A stretch of DNA of 64,000 nucleotides from Candidatus Thorarchaeota archaeon MP8T_1 (GCA_002825465.1 PJER01000011.1:10469-74468), one strand, 5' to 3'. Counted from the stretch's first letter, positions 18,396 through 27,250 are shown. Notes: a model not told the origin generated them from the sequence alone. A program made the numbers and translations.

Positions 18396-19334
18396 CTATG
18401 TTGCCCCCCACTCTTCGAAATCAATACCAGCTTCATAATCCGCATCGAATGTTTCTATTGCGTTATCGACAAGTGCTGGATTCGCATTTCTTGGAATCCA
18501 TGTGGCAGACATCGGATCTTCTGAAGTTATAAGAACAATTCCATCATCATTTCTTCCAACAAATTGGTATGTTGAATTTTGGCGTTCGCATATTCTAAAT
18601 CCTGGATTAAATCCTTGTTCTCTATAGGCTCGTGTATACCCGGAAAAAGCTTTGAGATGTTTTTTGCTAATTTTGTTGTGTTCAAGCCCATGGAATGTAA
18701 CTCCGCGTTCCATCAATTTTCTCAGAATTTCTAATCTCCTAGGTGTGATTATTTCCACATTGCTCATCCATTCCATAGAGAATCTTACTAAATCACCAGT
18801 CTTAGCAGTACTGTAGATTTTATCCTCAAGTAATTGAAGAACATTCTCCCACCCTTCTGCAAAAATGGGTTTTTCGATCTTTTGCTCTCCTGCCGCATAT
18901 GAAATGATCTCATGACCAAGCTCAGTGATATCTATCTTGTTAATAGACTCCAGTTCATCATCAAGCCTTTGAATCTCATTCTCAATTTCATTTATTGATT
19001 CATGGATTGCTTGTCGGAGTGCATTATGCAAATGTACAACATCTGCATTATACCCATGTTTTTGCTGGCTTCTATCAACCCCGATAAATCCCATAGACTC
19101 CAACCATGACAGGCTTCTGTAGATGAGGGGATCTTTCCCTTTTTTCTCTCCTTCATCTATTGCAAGCTGTTTTCGAATTGTATCAAAATCAACAAATGAT
19201 GTAGGACTTCTTTGGCTTTTTAATAATGCTCCAAGAACCATCATATCCTTACGTGATAGTTCGAGATGAAGAATTTCTAAAACACCTTCAAATCTCGTAT
19301 CCATTATGCCCTTTCCCCGCTCGATTTCTCTCAT
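18396..19334 (-). CDS. TrmB-like winged-helix transcriptional regulator, paralog 2
   Basis: A 312-residue regulator with the same order as its neighbours: winged helix (about residues 25-85, LSRKDMMVLGALLKS and LIYRSLSWLESMGFI), a helical linker, then an effector-like domain. All three C termini share a motif of the type ATWIPRNANPALVDNAIETFD. The start at 19334 overlaps the stop of the third paralog by four bases (ATGA). A shorter start at ATG 19304 is also possible. Co-translation suggests hetero-oligomers, which is inference. Confidence 0.7.
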   Translation of the reverse strand: MREIERGKGIMDTRFEGVLEILHLELSRKDMMVLGALLKSQRSPTSFVDFDTIRKQLAIDEGEKKGKDPLIYRSLSWLESMGFIGVDRSQQKHGYNADVVHLHNALRQAIHESINEIENEIQRLDDELESINKIDITELGHEIISYAAGEQKIEKPIFAEGWENVLQLLEDKIYSTAKTGDLVRFSMEWMSNVEIITPRRLEILRKLMERGVTFHGLEHNKISKKHLKAFSGYTRAYREQGFNPGFRICERQNSTYQFVGRNDDGIVLITSEDPMSATWIPRNANPALVDNAIETFDADYEAGIDFEEWGAT

Positions 19335-20362
19335 TCATTAGATAATATTTTTTTAATTAATCCTTTGGGTGGAATACCAAATGATTTGAATTCGTCCGGT
19401 GTCAATCTAAGGAACGATTTTGCTCTTTCCCATTCTTTATCAAATGTCATCCTGGCATTATCGATCAAATCAGGATTGAAGTCTCGAGTGATCCAAGTAG
19501 CAGTTACAGGATTTTCAGCAATAATGAGTGCCATACTCTCGTCGTTAAAACTGACCTGATTGTATGTTTTGGGACCAGAATACAATCTAATATCAAACAA
19601 TTTTCCTTTCGCTTTTAATGCGAAAATACCTTTTATTATATCTTGCATTGCTGTCGCTAGACCACCGATATTCGCTTGTTCTGCTAATTCAAAGGCATCT
19701 GTCGAAATGATATATCTAACCTCCGCACCTCTTTCTGCAGCATCCATGAACCGCTGCATTCGCTCGTTCGATGTTTCATTGATAAATGGCCCAGCCCAGA
19801 GTAATGTTGCTCGTATGATATCCCCTTCTCCAGCTTTCTCCAACATATTGAACCTTAGAACTCGATGCAGTTCATCAACACCTCTCACAATGCGAGAACT
19901 GACCTCTTCTTGTCTTCCAGTGATGGCTCGAACGAATTCTTTGGATAAGTAGCTGCAATCTATAGCTGTAATTGTGTCTAATTTCTTTTGAATTCTCTTC
20001 TTTTCATCTTCGAGTTCTTCTATCTTCCCGCTCTTGAGTCCTTCAAATCCATTCATGATTGAATTGACGTCAGCTATGTACTTCTTCCTTCTCGCTGCTG
20101 GATTGTCTACTCGAACCAGACCAATCTCTATGAGTTGTTTCAGTACTCTATGAATCCAAGCTTTGGAGAGTTTAGTGCTAGGATCATCTTTCTGTATCTG
20201 GTTATAGATCTCTAAGAACGCTAAGGGTCTTGGCGCATCTCTCTGAAGTCTGAGAATTGACTCTAAGACACTCATTAATCGCGAATCCTGATTCTCTCCT
20301 ACTACAAATCCACACAGCTCAAGGTCCTGTGCCAGCTTCTTTTTGATTGGTATGAACGTCAC
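19331..20362 (-). CDS. TrmB-like winged-helix transcriptional regulator, paralog 3
   Basis: A 343-residue regulator and the first gene of the three-gene run. The winged helix lies at about residues 30-100 (PLAFLEIYNQIQ, KAWIHRVLKQLIEIGLV), a coiled stretch at 115-135, and the C-terminal domain ends with ATWITRDFNPDLIDNARMTFD. A minus-strand TATA-like box (CTATAAAAAC, near 20431-20441) sits about 70 bases before the start and is a good promoter candidate for the set. Confidence 0.72.
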   Translation of the reverse strand: MTFIPIKKKLAQDLELCGFVVGENQDSRLMSVLESILRLQRDAPRPLAFLEIYNQIQKDDPSTKLSKAWIHRVLKQLIEIGLVRVDNPAARRKKYIADVNSIMNGFEGLKSGKIEELEDEKKRIQKKLDTITAIDCSYLSKEFVRAITGRQEEVSSRIVRGVDELHRVLRFNMLEKAGEGDIIRATLLWAGPFINETSNERMQRFMDAAERGAEVRYIISTDAFELAEQANIGGLATAMQDIIKGIFALKAKGKLFDIRLYSGPKTYNQVSFNDESMALIIAENPVTATWITRDFNPDLIDNARMTFDKEWERAKSFLRLTPDEFKSFGIPPKGLIKKILSNE

Positions 20363-20430
20363 CTCTACTCATTTTTGAGTTAGACTGATTTTCTGTTACT
20401 TACTAACTTTATGACTGTATACAATAAGAG

Positions 20431-20444
20431 TGTTTTTATAGTGT
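20431..20444 (-). promoter_or_regulatory. Probable promoter (TATA box) of the three-regulator operon
   Basis: The minus strand reads CTATAAAAACAC here, a good archaeal TATA box. It would place the transcript start near 20410, about 45 bases before the first regulator start. A perfect TGTATACA palindrome at 20416-20423 lies between box and expected transcript start and could be an operator. Confidence 0.5.
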
Positions 20445-20462
20445 TTTCGATATATATGTATC

Positions 20463-20592
20463 TCGACAGCTTCTTGCTGTCGACTCCGGGTGGATGGCTA
20501 AATTCCGTTCACATGGGGCATGGTACAGGGCAAACCGATGTGAAGTCGGTCAAAACGAAGGAAGTGGGCGCGGGGGGGCGACCTCTTCCTTC
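20463..20592. ncRNA. GC-rich structured element, possible non-coding RNA
   Basis: This gap is much richer in G and C than its surroundings and folds well. TCGACAGC (20463-20470) pairs with GCTGTCGA across five bases. TTCACAT (20508-20514) pairs with ATGTGAA (20538-20544), while ACCGA (20534-20538) can instead pair with TCGGT (20546-20550). GAAGGAAG (20557-20564) pairs with CTTCCTTC (20585-20592), followed on the plus strand by a pyrimidine-rich stretch ending in TTTT. No protein family fits a 70-codon frame here. The strand is undecided: a plus-strand TATA-like TATATATG lies at 20451-20458. It could also be the 3' end of the reductase transcript. Confidence 0.4.
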
Positions 20593-20609
20593 TCCTTATT
20601 TTAACAATT

Positions 20610-21842
20610 CTAGAGTCCACTGACAGCTATGCTCTTCAGATAGCCTACACCAATCTTCATGACCATGGGAAGGAACTCAGAAATGAGTGTCATATATGTC
20701 CCAACACTTGCGTGTCCCTGGATTAGCTCATTGAGGACTTTCGCGTCTAGTTTACCTCCAAGTACGAGCTCTGCAGCCGCGATTGGATCGTTATGCATAG
20801 CGAATTTGGATACCGCCCACATACCCTTACCCGTGTTTGTGATGTTGGATGCAAGCTTTGTCTTCCTATACTCCTTCTCGTACAGTTCGACGCTCTTCTT
20901 GGAGAAATCGTTCTCATCGACCATTCTCTTTGCATGCTTGGCAAGGACCTGCCCAGCGTGAAAACACGTAGTAACCCCGCCGCCCACGATGGATGATACT
21001 TGACCTGCTGAGTTCCCGCAGAGTGCGACTCCAGCGTCAGTGAATTTTGGAATTATGCCAGCACATGGGACTACGCCGCCATTGACTGAATCTATCTTAG
21101 CATTCTGGGTCTCAGGGTGGGTCTTCATGTACTTCTTGAGGACATCCTGCATAGGTGGAAGTGCATCCCAGTTGGCTTTTGAGGAAGGCACTCTTCCAAT
21201 ACCCAGATTGACCTCACTCTCAGATCTTGGATACAGCCACAGGTAACCGAGTCCGACATCCTTTCCAACATAGAAATATGCAACGTTCGGGTCAATTCCC
21301 TTACAGCCAGTCAGTTTGAATCTGTAGCCATACGAGAGTAACCATTTTGGATGAGTGAATCCTGCGGTCTCTGAGACCCTGCTAAAGGAACCGTCTGCCC
21401 CCACGGTCAGATTTGCCAGTGCCTCTTCATCCTGATTGTATTTGACACCAACTACGGTGTTGTTCTCTTTAATGACTGACTTGACCCGTGATTGGTATCT
21501 GAATTCTGCACCGTCTGCAAGGGCACGGTCTCGCAGGAGTTCCTGACACTTGTCCTCATCAAGGAGATAGGAATTACCAAGATGGGTTCGGTCCACCACG
21601 ATGTTTGCCCCTGTATCAAGACTCTCTCCGACAATTGCAGTATATTTATTTCCGACATACTCCGAAGTTGGTTTCAATCTAAGAAATCTTAACGCTTTAT
21701 CAGTGACCAGCTCTCCCATGAGCGAATCAGTCACCTGTTTGCGCTTTTCTAATACTAGGGTCTTGAGTCCATATTTTGAGGTATGGGCTGCGGTCATGAG
21801 TCCTGCAGGACCAGTCCCAGCCACAATCACATCGTGGGTCAT
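20610..21842 (-). CDS. Geranylgeranyl reductase family FAD protein
   Basis: A 410-residue flavoprotein of the digeranylgeranylglycerophospholipid reductase family, which saturates the isoprenoid chains of archaeal lipids or other prenyl groups. The FAD-binding GTGPAGLMTAAHTSKYG is at residues 9-25, the second FAD motif VGADGSFSRV lies near 154, and CGNSAGQVSSIVGGG near 288. Length matches the family. It follows a gap holding a folded RNA-like element. Several paralogs usually exist per genome, so the exact substrate is open. Confidence 0.85.
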   Translation of the reverse strand: MTHDVIVAGTGPAGLMTAAHTSKYGLKTLVLEKRKQVTDSLMGELVTDKALRFLRLKPTSEYVGNKYTAIVGESLDTGANIVVDRTHLGNSYLLDEDKCQELLRDRALADGAEFRYQSRVKSVIKENNTVVGVKYNQDEEALANLTVGADGSFSRVSETAGFTHPKWLLSYGYRFKLTGCKGIDPNVAYFYVGKDVGLGYLWLYPRSESEVNLGIGRVPSSKANWDALPPMQDVLKKYMKTHPETQNAKIDSVNGGVVPCAGIIPKFTDAGVALCGNSAGQVSSIVGGGVTTCFHAGQVLAKHAKRMVDENDFSKKSVELYEKEYRKTKLASNITNTGKGMWAVSKFAMHNDPIAAAELVLGGKLDAKVLNELIQGHASVGTYMTLISEFLPMVMKIGVGYLKSIAVSGL

Positions 21843-21986
21843 TGTAAATTCACCTGAAACGATAGAGCGACAGTCCCGAGGTAGTGTCTATATCTCTTTC
21901 CCTGAAGTAGTGAATTCCCGAATTTATCACATTCAATAAAATATAATACATAGGCGTAATATTGTCAATTTCTAGATGTGTTAATT

Positions 21987-22850
21987 ATGCGGGCCAGATC
22001 TTTAGCTTACTCAGCATATATGATTCTTTCAATCATGATTAGTCTAACAGTGGCAGCTATTCCAGCAATCTTCTTCTTTGCATTCATTGTCCAGAACTTT
22101 ACTATCTTTATGAATAGCATTTGGCCTTTCAATATCATCCATACCTTCGTTGTAACCAATGGGATCACATCATACTGGATTCCACCCTTTGCTTTGGACT
22201 ATTGGTGGTTACTTATCCTCTTTGTTCCACTTGGTCTGACCTGTTATGGGATTTTTCTAGGTTTTCTACTATTAATGTTCAAACTGTCTCGTCGAGGCAT
22301 TCCCTATCTGAAAGACGGTTATTACGAACCTGAAACTGAAGAATGGCTATTATACGAATTCTTTGAGGTCTATTACGTTCTATTCCCCTACTTTGCTGGA
22401 TTCTTCTCGGTGTTTCTGGATACAAAGCCTCGCCATCAAGCGTTCGGATGCAAGATAGGAAGTAATACCATTGTTGGCAATGGTAGACTCTTTAATCCAG
22501 AGCGCACCATCATAGGGGATAATTGCTTCTTTGGTTATGATGCTATCCTAAGTGGACATGTCTACGAGAGTGGACGCCTGTATTTGAAAACTGTAAAGCT
22601 AGGCAATAATGTCACAGTTGGTGCGAATGCAGTTGTTCTTCCAGGCGCAGATATCGGTGACAATGTTATTGTAGGTGCAAATACAGTCGTACCAAAAGAC
22701 ACCGTCATTCCATCGAATACCATCTGGGTGCATGGAAAAGCAATTCCACGAAAACCAAGAGTGGAGAAGTTACACCAGCCTGTAGGTGGTCCACCACGAC
22801 TGGATGCGGAAGACAAAGCTGATGTTCCTGGGAATGGAGAGCGATTTTAG
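21987..22850 (+). CDS. Membrane-anchored hexapeptide-repeat acyltransferase
   Basis: A 287-residue protein with two membrane segments (about residues 8-36 and 65-95), then a left-handed beta-helix from about 145 to 240. That region shows hexapeptide repeats such as IGSNTIVGNG, IIGDNCFFG, LGNNVTVGANAVVLPGAD and IGDNVIVGANTVVPKD. Such domains transfer acetyl or other acyl groups to sugars, lipids or amino acids. The membrane link suggests a lipid or surface glycan substrate; this is inference. ATG 21987 is preferred to GTG 21978. Confidence 0.75.
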   Translation: MRARSLAYSAYMILSIMISLTVAAIPAIFFFAFIVQNFTIFMNSIWPFNIIHTFVVTNGITSYWIPPFALDYWWLLILFVPLGLTCYGIFLGFLLLMFKLSRRGIPYLKDGYYEPETEEWLLYEFFEVYYVLFPYFAGFFSVFLDTKPRHQAFGCKIGSNTIVGNGRLFNPERTIIGDNCFFGYDAILSGHVYESGRLYLKTVKLGNNVTVGANAVVLPGADIGDNVIVGANTVVPKDTVIPSNTIWVHGKAIPRKPRVEKLHQPVGGPPRLDAEDKADVPGNGERF

Positions 22851-22857
22851 AGAACAG

Positions 22858-23259
22858 GTGTTTTTCTTGCGATTATTGATGTATCATGTGGAGAGTTTCT
22901 GGTATCGTGCAAGTGAGTCCCACGATAAACAAACACCTTTTGGTGAATCAGTCCTTGTATGGATTCATTCAGAGAAATCTGATGAAGAAAACAGAGTAGG
23001 CGTTCTACGTAAGATGGTCAAGAACATACGTTGGCTTGCACAGAAGGTGGAGTGCAATTCAATCATACTTCACTCTTTTGCCCATCTTGATGATAGCAAG
23101 GCTGATCCTGAATTTGCAGATGCTTTGATAGAGGAAGTCGCTGAGAGGTTACGCGAACGAGAATATGCTGTGCATATTGTCCCCTTTGGTCAGTTCAACG
23201 AATTTGAGATGCATGTAAAAGGACCTTCACTTGCAAAGGTATTCAAGAGAATTATTTGA
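22858..23259 (+). CDS. Free-standing archaeal-type threonyl-tRNA synthetase editing domain
   Basis: A 133-residue protein from GTG 22858, matching the archaeal ThrRS N-terminal editing fold (related to D-aminoacyl-tRNA deacylase). Landmarks: LLMYHVESFWYRAS for the first strand and ligand loop, SVLVWIHSEKSDEE, then SIILHSFAHLDD and VHIVPFGQFNEFEMHVKG. In ThrRS this domain removes serine mis-charged on tRNA-Thr. Here no catalytic synthetase core is attached, so it would act in trans or have another role. An ATG at 22834 is possible but overlaps the preceding gene and adds residues before the fold. Confidence 0.75.
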   Translation: MFFLRLLMYHVESFWYRASESHDKQTPFGESVLVWIHSEKSDEENRVGVLRKMVKNIRWLAQKVECNSIILHSFAHLDDSKADPEFADALIEEVAERLREREYAVHIVPFGQFNEFEMHVKGPSLAKVFKRII

Positions 23260-23278
23260 GTGCGGTAAAAAAAGAGGG

Positions 23279-23312
23279 AATGGTCATGTACCGCTCATGA
23301 CCATTTCTTTTT
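23279..23312. terminator. Strong hairpin terminator
   Basis: AATGGTCATG (23279-23288) and CATGACCATT (23296-23305) form a perfect ten-base stem with a seven-base loop. A plus-strand T run follows (TCTTTTT, 23306-23312), and an A-rich tract (23267-23274) lies before it. It should end transcripts of the editing-domain gene and may work on both strands. Confidence 0.75.
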
Positions 23313-23480
23313 GTCCAAGTATTACTATAGAGAGATTTGACACAGGTCTATCTCCTGAAGGACGCTCTATATACTTCGGTCCTCACTTGGGACTTGAGCG
23401 TTTGAAGTTCCTTCAAGTTGATTTCGCGAGTGTCTTTATTCCTAAGTTTTGCGAAAGCCATTACTTTACACCTACGAATA

Positions 23481-23660
23481 TTTGGTAACAATTTGCATAT
23501 AAATGTTGCCAAAACTTAGGCCGATATTTGGGCAAATAAAAAAACACTATTATGCCATTAATTAACGGTATAAAATCGAGTTTTCTGATGCCATTAATTA
23601 ATGGTAAACTATTAAAAGGGATGTTGCCAAAGTATAAGTAGTATATGTTGAAGGCAACAA
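23481..23660 (+). promoter_or_regulatory. Promoter with two palindromic operators and TTGCC boxes, upstream of Lrp-type regulator
   Basis: Two near-identical palindromes, TGCCATTAATTAACGGTA (23553-23570) and TGCCATTAATTAATGGTA (23589-23606), flank the TATA box TATAAAAT (23569-23576). The second should cover the transcript start. A second motif recurs: TTTGGTAACA (23481-23490, inverted), ATGTTGCCAAA (23503-23513 and 23621-23631), and an inverted GGCAACA at 23653-23659. This arrangement fits autoregulation by the next gene. The stretch 23313-23480 shows no gene I can support. Confidence 0.65.
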
Positions 23661-23679
23661 TGACGGTATGGTGATAATA

Positions 23680-24756
23680 ATGGCTCTCAGAGTAGATTTA
23701 GACGATCTTGATCATAAAATAATCCATGCTTTGGAAGAACACGGAGCCAAAACTTCAACCCGGGAACTCAGTGAGATATTAAATGAGTCAGATCGGACTA
23801 TTAGATACCGTCTTGCCAAGCTTAAGGAAAAGGATATTGTTTGCAAATCTAAAGTACGCACGCATGAACGGAAGCTTGGCCTTGCAGAATACATACTTGT
23901 TGTAACCAGCTCATCAGCTCATGAATCAGAGTTGAAGAAGCTAATCGAAGAGGTTCCAATGTTTTACTTCCATGCTCAGACTTATGGAAAGTATGAAGGC
24001 TACCTCATTTACATGGTCTATCCTCTTGGAAATCGAAAGGTTGTCTTTGATTTGGCATCTGAAATGAAGAAGCGTGGATTGATTGAGGACTATTGCCTGT
24101 TTGATGTTGTAGATTACCTAAGTACTGAAGCGGACCTATCAGAACTTGACACTTGGAATTGGGACAATTGGTCAAAGATGCTTCCCAAGATAATGGCAAG
24201 GTCGAAAGAGATCAAATTGGATCTGGAAGAGATCACTGAACCTGTAAGCTTTGATACCAACGACACATTGATTCTTGGTCACTTGGTAGAAGATCCTGAC
24301 ATCACCTTGAGAGAATTAGGAGAGCATTTGGGTCTGTCACAACCACAAATTCACAGTCGAGTTAAGAGACTTGAAGAATCTGGCATCATTAAAGGGTATA
24401 AACTCCACATGAATCCTTTTGATTCTAAAATGACGATAGCTTGCTTTTTCAAATCAAAGGATGCAGGAAAGATACTGCTATGGTTTGATAAACTCCCATT
24501 TTCCCGTCAAATTACAATGGAGGATAAAACAAGTTACTTGGTCCAAATAACCCTACCATCACAAGATACGAATGAACTCCTCAAAAACCTACGAAATCTC
24601 CGACAATATACGGATGAGATGTTTGTACAGTTTATTTTGGATGCCTCAATGAAAGGATATAGTCATCTAATGGATCTCTTCCTGGATGAAAATCAAGGCT
24701 GGAAGTTACCATATGACGAGTTCACAGAAACAGTAGATAGACTCACCAGGGAATAA
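23680..24756 (+). CDS. Lrp/AsnC-like transcriptional regulator with two helix-turn-helix domains
   Basis: A 358-residue regulator. The first HTH (about residues 5-55) reads LDHKIIHALEEHG, STRELSEILNESDRTIRYRLAKLKEKDIV, and an Lrp-like domain follows. A second HTH (about 200-250) reads LGHLVEDPDITLRELGEHLG then PQIHSRVKRLEESGII, followed by a second effector-like half. ATG 23680 is chosen because GGTGAT lies nine bases upstream. The internal duplication suggests a fused dimer. Palindromic sites directly upstream suggest that it controls itself. The ligand is unknown. Confidence 0.8.
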   Translation: MALRVDLDDLDHKIIHALEEHGAKTSTRELSEILNESDRTIRYRLAKLKEKDIVCKSKVRTHERKLGLAEYILVVTSSSAHESELKKLIEEVPMFYFHAQTYGKYEGYLIYMVYPLGNRKVVFDLASEMKKRGLIEDYCLFDVVDYLSTEADLSELDTWNWDNWSKMLPKIMARSKEIKLDLEEITEPVSFDTNDTLILGHLVEDPDITLRELGEHLGLSQPQIHSRVKRLEESGIIKGYKLHMNPFDSKMTIACFFKSKDAGKILLWFDKLPFSRQITMEDKTSYLVQITLPSQDTNELLKNLRNLRQYTDEMFVQFILDASMKGYSHLMDLFLDENQGWKLPYDEFTETVDRLTRE

Positions 24757-24817
24757 TCCTAGAATATTCAGATTTATCAGATGGGTTCTTAACATTTCAA
24801 TCGGACATGAAATTACG

Positions 24818-26248
24818 ATGACCAAACCCAAGTATACTCCAAGAGGATATCAGACTTACATTTTGGATAGAGTGAGTGAGAACAAGGATACTCCTCTCCT
24901 CTTGGAACTCGATTGCGGTTTGGGGAAACGTTTCATAACCCACCAAATTGTTGCTGAAAAGTTCCCGAATACAGGAATTATCATCGTAGTACACTCGTCT
25001 TCATCTCTTGTTGAGACCGTTGATTATCTCAAGGGAGAGTATGGAGGTCTCGAAGACGACCTGGGAGAACTTTCATCACGAGTACGGTCTGGACTTCGAA
25101 GATTGAATCTGAAAGAGAAACGTGTGATTGTAGCCACGCCTCAGGTTCTTGCATCTACCTTTGATAAGGATCCTTCAGTCTTCGACCGTTTCAAAATCGT
25201 TCTGATAAATGAAGTAGACACCTTGGTTCGACGAACTGGAGGACGTACTGCACTAATCTTTCCATGGCCCACCCTCCTCATGCATCTCCAAGATAAGTGG
25301 GTGATTGGGATGAGTGGTACTCTCAGAGATGACCATGCTGTCTTCACCAAGGAACAAGTTGAGATACGTGATGAATTGTCTACCTTGAAGCAATACATTC
25401 CCGGTGCAAAGGTCATCAGTATGGAAGATCTCTATGGTACTGATATTGAGGACTTTCTTGAACCCACACTTCTTACGGTAAGTACAGTCAATGATCAAAA
25501 AATTAGGACTCTCTCAAAGGTCCTGGATGAACTCATCCGGACAACTCGAACAGAGATTATGAATGAGTTACAAGAAGATGGTAACTTGGACATGGTTGAG
25601 GGAGACTCAAGACGAGTACATCTACTTCTCGACCGTCTTCCTGTGTCTGATCAGCTGAAGGGAAGATATTCGAGCCTGCTCATGCTCAGAAAATATGTCT
25701 ATGCAATGCCACCTAAGCAATTTCTTCGGATGTTCTATGGTGATTACATTAAGCATTATTTCAATGTGAATGACCTCCGAAGAGCTTTGCCGACTATTTC
25801 ATCAAAGGTCACTCGTGTGTTGAAGATTGCCAAGGAACACAAGAAGACCTTAGTCCTCACATCCTATCTTGAGATGGTATCCCAGATTCAGGATGTTCTA
25901 GAGAAATCGAAACTAAACGTGCTTACCATTACAGGTCAGACTCGGAACAAAGGAGATGTGCTCCGTTCGTTCAGAGAAGATATACACCAACATGTCTTGG
26001 TCATGTCACCTGTCGGAGAGCGGGACTTGGATATACCACATGCGGAAGTTATGGTGGTTTGCGATTCGATTAACACAACAAAAACAATGTATCAGAAGTT
26101 CAAGAGAACTAGAGGCGGTCTCGTGATTCTCCTCGCATATTCAGGGACTTCTGAAGAAAGAAAGGTGGACCGTCTCATGAATACGATTCTGAAACGGTAC
26201 CCTTGGTCAACTGCTATCCTTGATTCAGTTGGAGAGAAACTTGGTTAG
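24818..26248 (+). CDS. Degenerate superfamily 2 helicase-like protein
   Basis: A 476-residue protein with the two-domain SF2 layout. It has a Q-motif-like PRGYQ (residues 8-12), Walker A DCGLGKRF near 31 (Arg replaces the usual Thr/Ser), and VIVATPQVLAST near 106. Motif II is INEVD near 129 instead of DExH/D, motif III is MSGT near 164, domain 2 has TLVLTSY near 343, and motif VI is replaced by KFKRTRGG near 427. The overall plan recalls Hef/XPF-type helicases without the nuclease. Loss of key ATPase residues suggests altered or absent ATP hydrolysis. It ends eight bases before a convergent unknown gene. Confidence 0.7.
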   Translation: MTKPKYTPRGYQTYILDRVSENKDTPLLLELDCGLGKRFITHQIVAEKFPNTGIIIVVHSSSSLVETVDYLKGEYGGLEDDLGELSSRVRSGLRRLNLKEKRVIVATPQVLASTFDKDPSVFDRFKIVLINEVDTLVRRTGGRTALIFPWPTLLMHLQDKWVIGMSGTLRDDHAVFTKEQVEIRDELSTLKQYIPGAKVISMEDLYGTDIEDFLEPTLLTVSTVNDQKIRTLSKVLDELIRTTRTEIMNELQEDGNLDMVEGDSRRVHLLLDRLPVSDQLKGRYSSLLMLRKYVYAMPPKQFLRMFYGDYIKHYFNVNDLRRALPTISSKVTRVLKIAKEHKKTLVLTSYLEMVSQIQDVLEKSKLNVLTITGQTRNKGDVLRSFREDIHQHVLVMSPVGERDLDIPHAEVMVVCDSINTTKTMYQKFKRTRGGLVILLAYSGTSEERKVDRLMNTILKRYPWSTAILDSVGEKLG

Positions 26249-26255
26249 ACCTCTG

Positions 26256-27164
26256 TTAAGGTGCTACAAAGGCTGAAGCAAATAGGTCGTATATGGGTTC
26301 GTGCCAATCTGTATCCAATTTGGCATAGACATATTGACACATATCGATGAATCGATTTGCACGTTCATCTGCAAACTCTCCAATTCCAATTATTGACTTG
26401 GTTCGTTTTGTGAGATCCTTGGTGATACCTTTTGCACTCTTGTCCTCAGCAAAGATCTTAGCAGTATCCTGCTCAATTCTTTGCATCACACTCTTTACTC
26501 GAATGTCCGAGATATCATCACTTCCGAAACTCTTGACCAGATCCATTAGGACATCCAATATTCCATTATGCAGACCTGTGACCAGTGACTCAATTTCGAA
26601 AGCCGTGAAATTCACAGTAGCTTCGCCACCATGCAATTCCCACTTTAGGTCACTTGTTCGCCTACAAACGATCTTTCTCTGACCTACTGCAATTGTTTCA
26701 TCAAACCATCTAGCATTGATGCTACTTCGAATTGCTGTCTTCAATAAGGCAGCTTCAGGAAGTCTAAGATTGATCGATTGTCCTCCATTGGTAAGTACAA
26801 GACAAACTCCATTTCTAGGAGTTATCTTCTTCACATAATCTGAAGGCGGAGCGACCTCAACTTTTGGCAAGTGTCGAAGTTTATTCGCAAGTTCCCGAAT
26901 CTCAGGTTCTGTGCAGATGTATTTCTGCCTATCACCTGTAATCGTTATTGTTCCTGTATCGGACCGTTCGAAATCAATCTTATTACCTGCTCCCGTATTT
27001 GTAGTCTTGAGATAGGTTTGTTTATGATTTCTAGCAGTCTGAGCGAGCTTTTCTAGCGCGGCAGCGACCATATGGGCCTCGCCATATCCCAATGTGATTT
27101 CAGCTTCTCCCTCTGTGCCTCGACCTAAACCGAGAGCACCATCTTGGCGTATCTTAACATACAT
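26256..27164 (-). CDS. Conserved-looking protein of unknown function
   Basis: A 302-residue soluble protein starting at ATG 27164, with GGTGG five bases upstream. The first 200 residues look like alternating strands with repeated themes (GTITITGDRQKYICTEPE and KWELHGGEATVNFTAFE), perhaps two copies of one small domain. The last 100 residues are helical and charged. I do not recognise the family and see no catalytic motif. It converges tightly on the helicase-like gene. Confidence 0.6.
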   Translation of the reverse strand: MYVKIRQDGALGLGRGTEGEAEITLGYGEAHMVAAALEKLAQTARNHKQTYLKTTNTGAGNKIDFERSDTGTITITGDRQKYICTEPEIRELANKLRHLPKVEVAPPSDYVKKITPRNGVCLVLTNGGQSINLRLPEAALLKTAIRSSINARWFDETIAVGQRKIVCRRTSDLKWELHGGEATVNFTAFEIESLVTGLHNGILDVLMDLVKSFGSDDISDIRVKSVMQRIEQDTAKIFAEDKSAKGITKDLTKRTKSIIGIGEFADERANRFIDMCQYVYAKLDTDWHEPIYDLFASAFVAP

Positions 27165-27250
27165 ACTTTCCACCGATTTTTGAGCGCATCATAAGCAGAA
27201 AACTATTGTCCTTTCTTATTTTAACTACTAACATATCAGAAAGAATACTG

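Noticed and set aside
20411..20623. Plus-strand 70-codon frame in the GC-rich gap
   Set aside because: It runs through a promoter and several hairpins, has no recognisable protein pattern and its codon use looks random. A structured RNA explains the sequence better.
23231..23488. Plus-strand 85-codon frame after the editing-domain gene
   Set aside because: It begins inside the editing-domain gene and crosses the strong terminator hairpin. No protein-like features.
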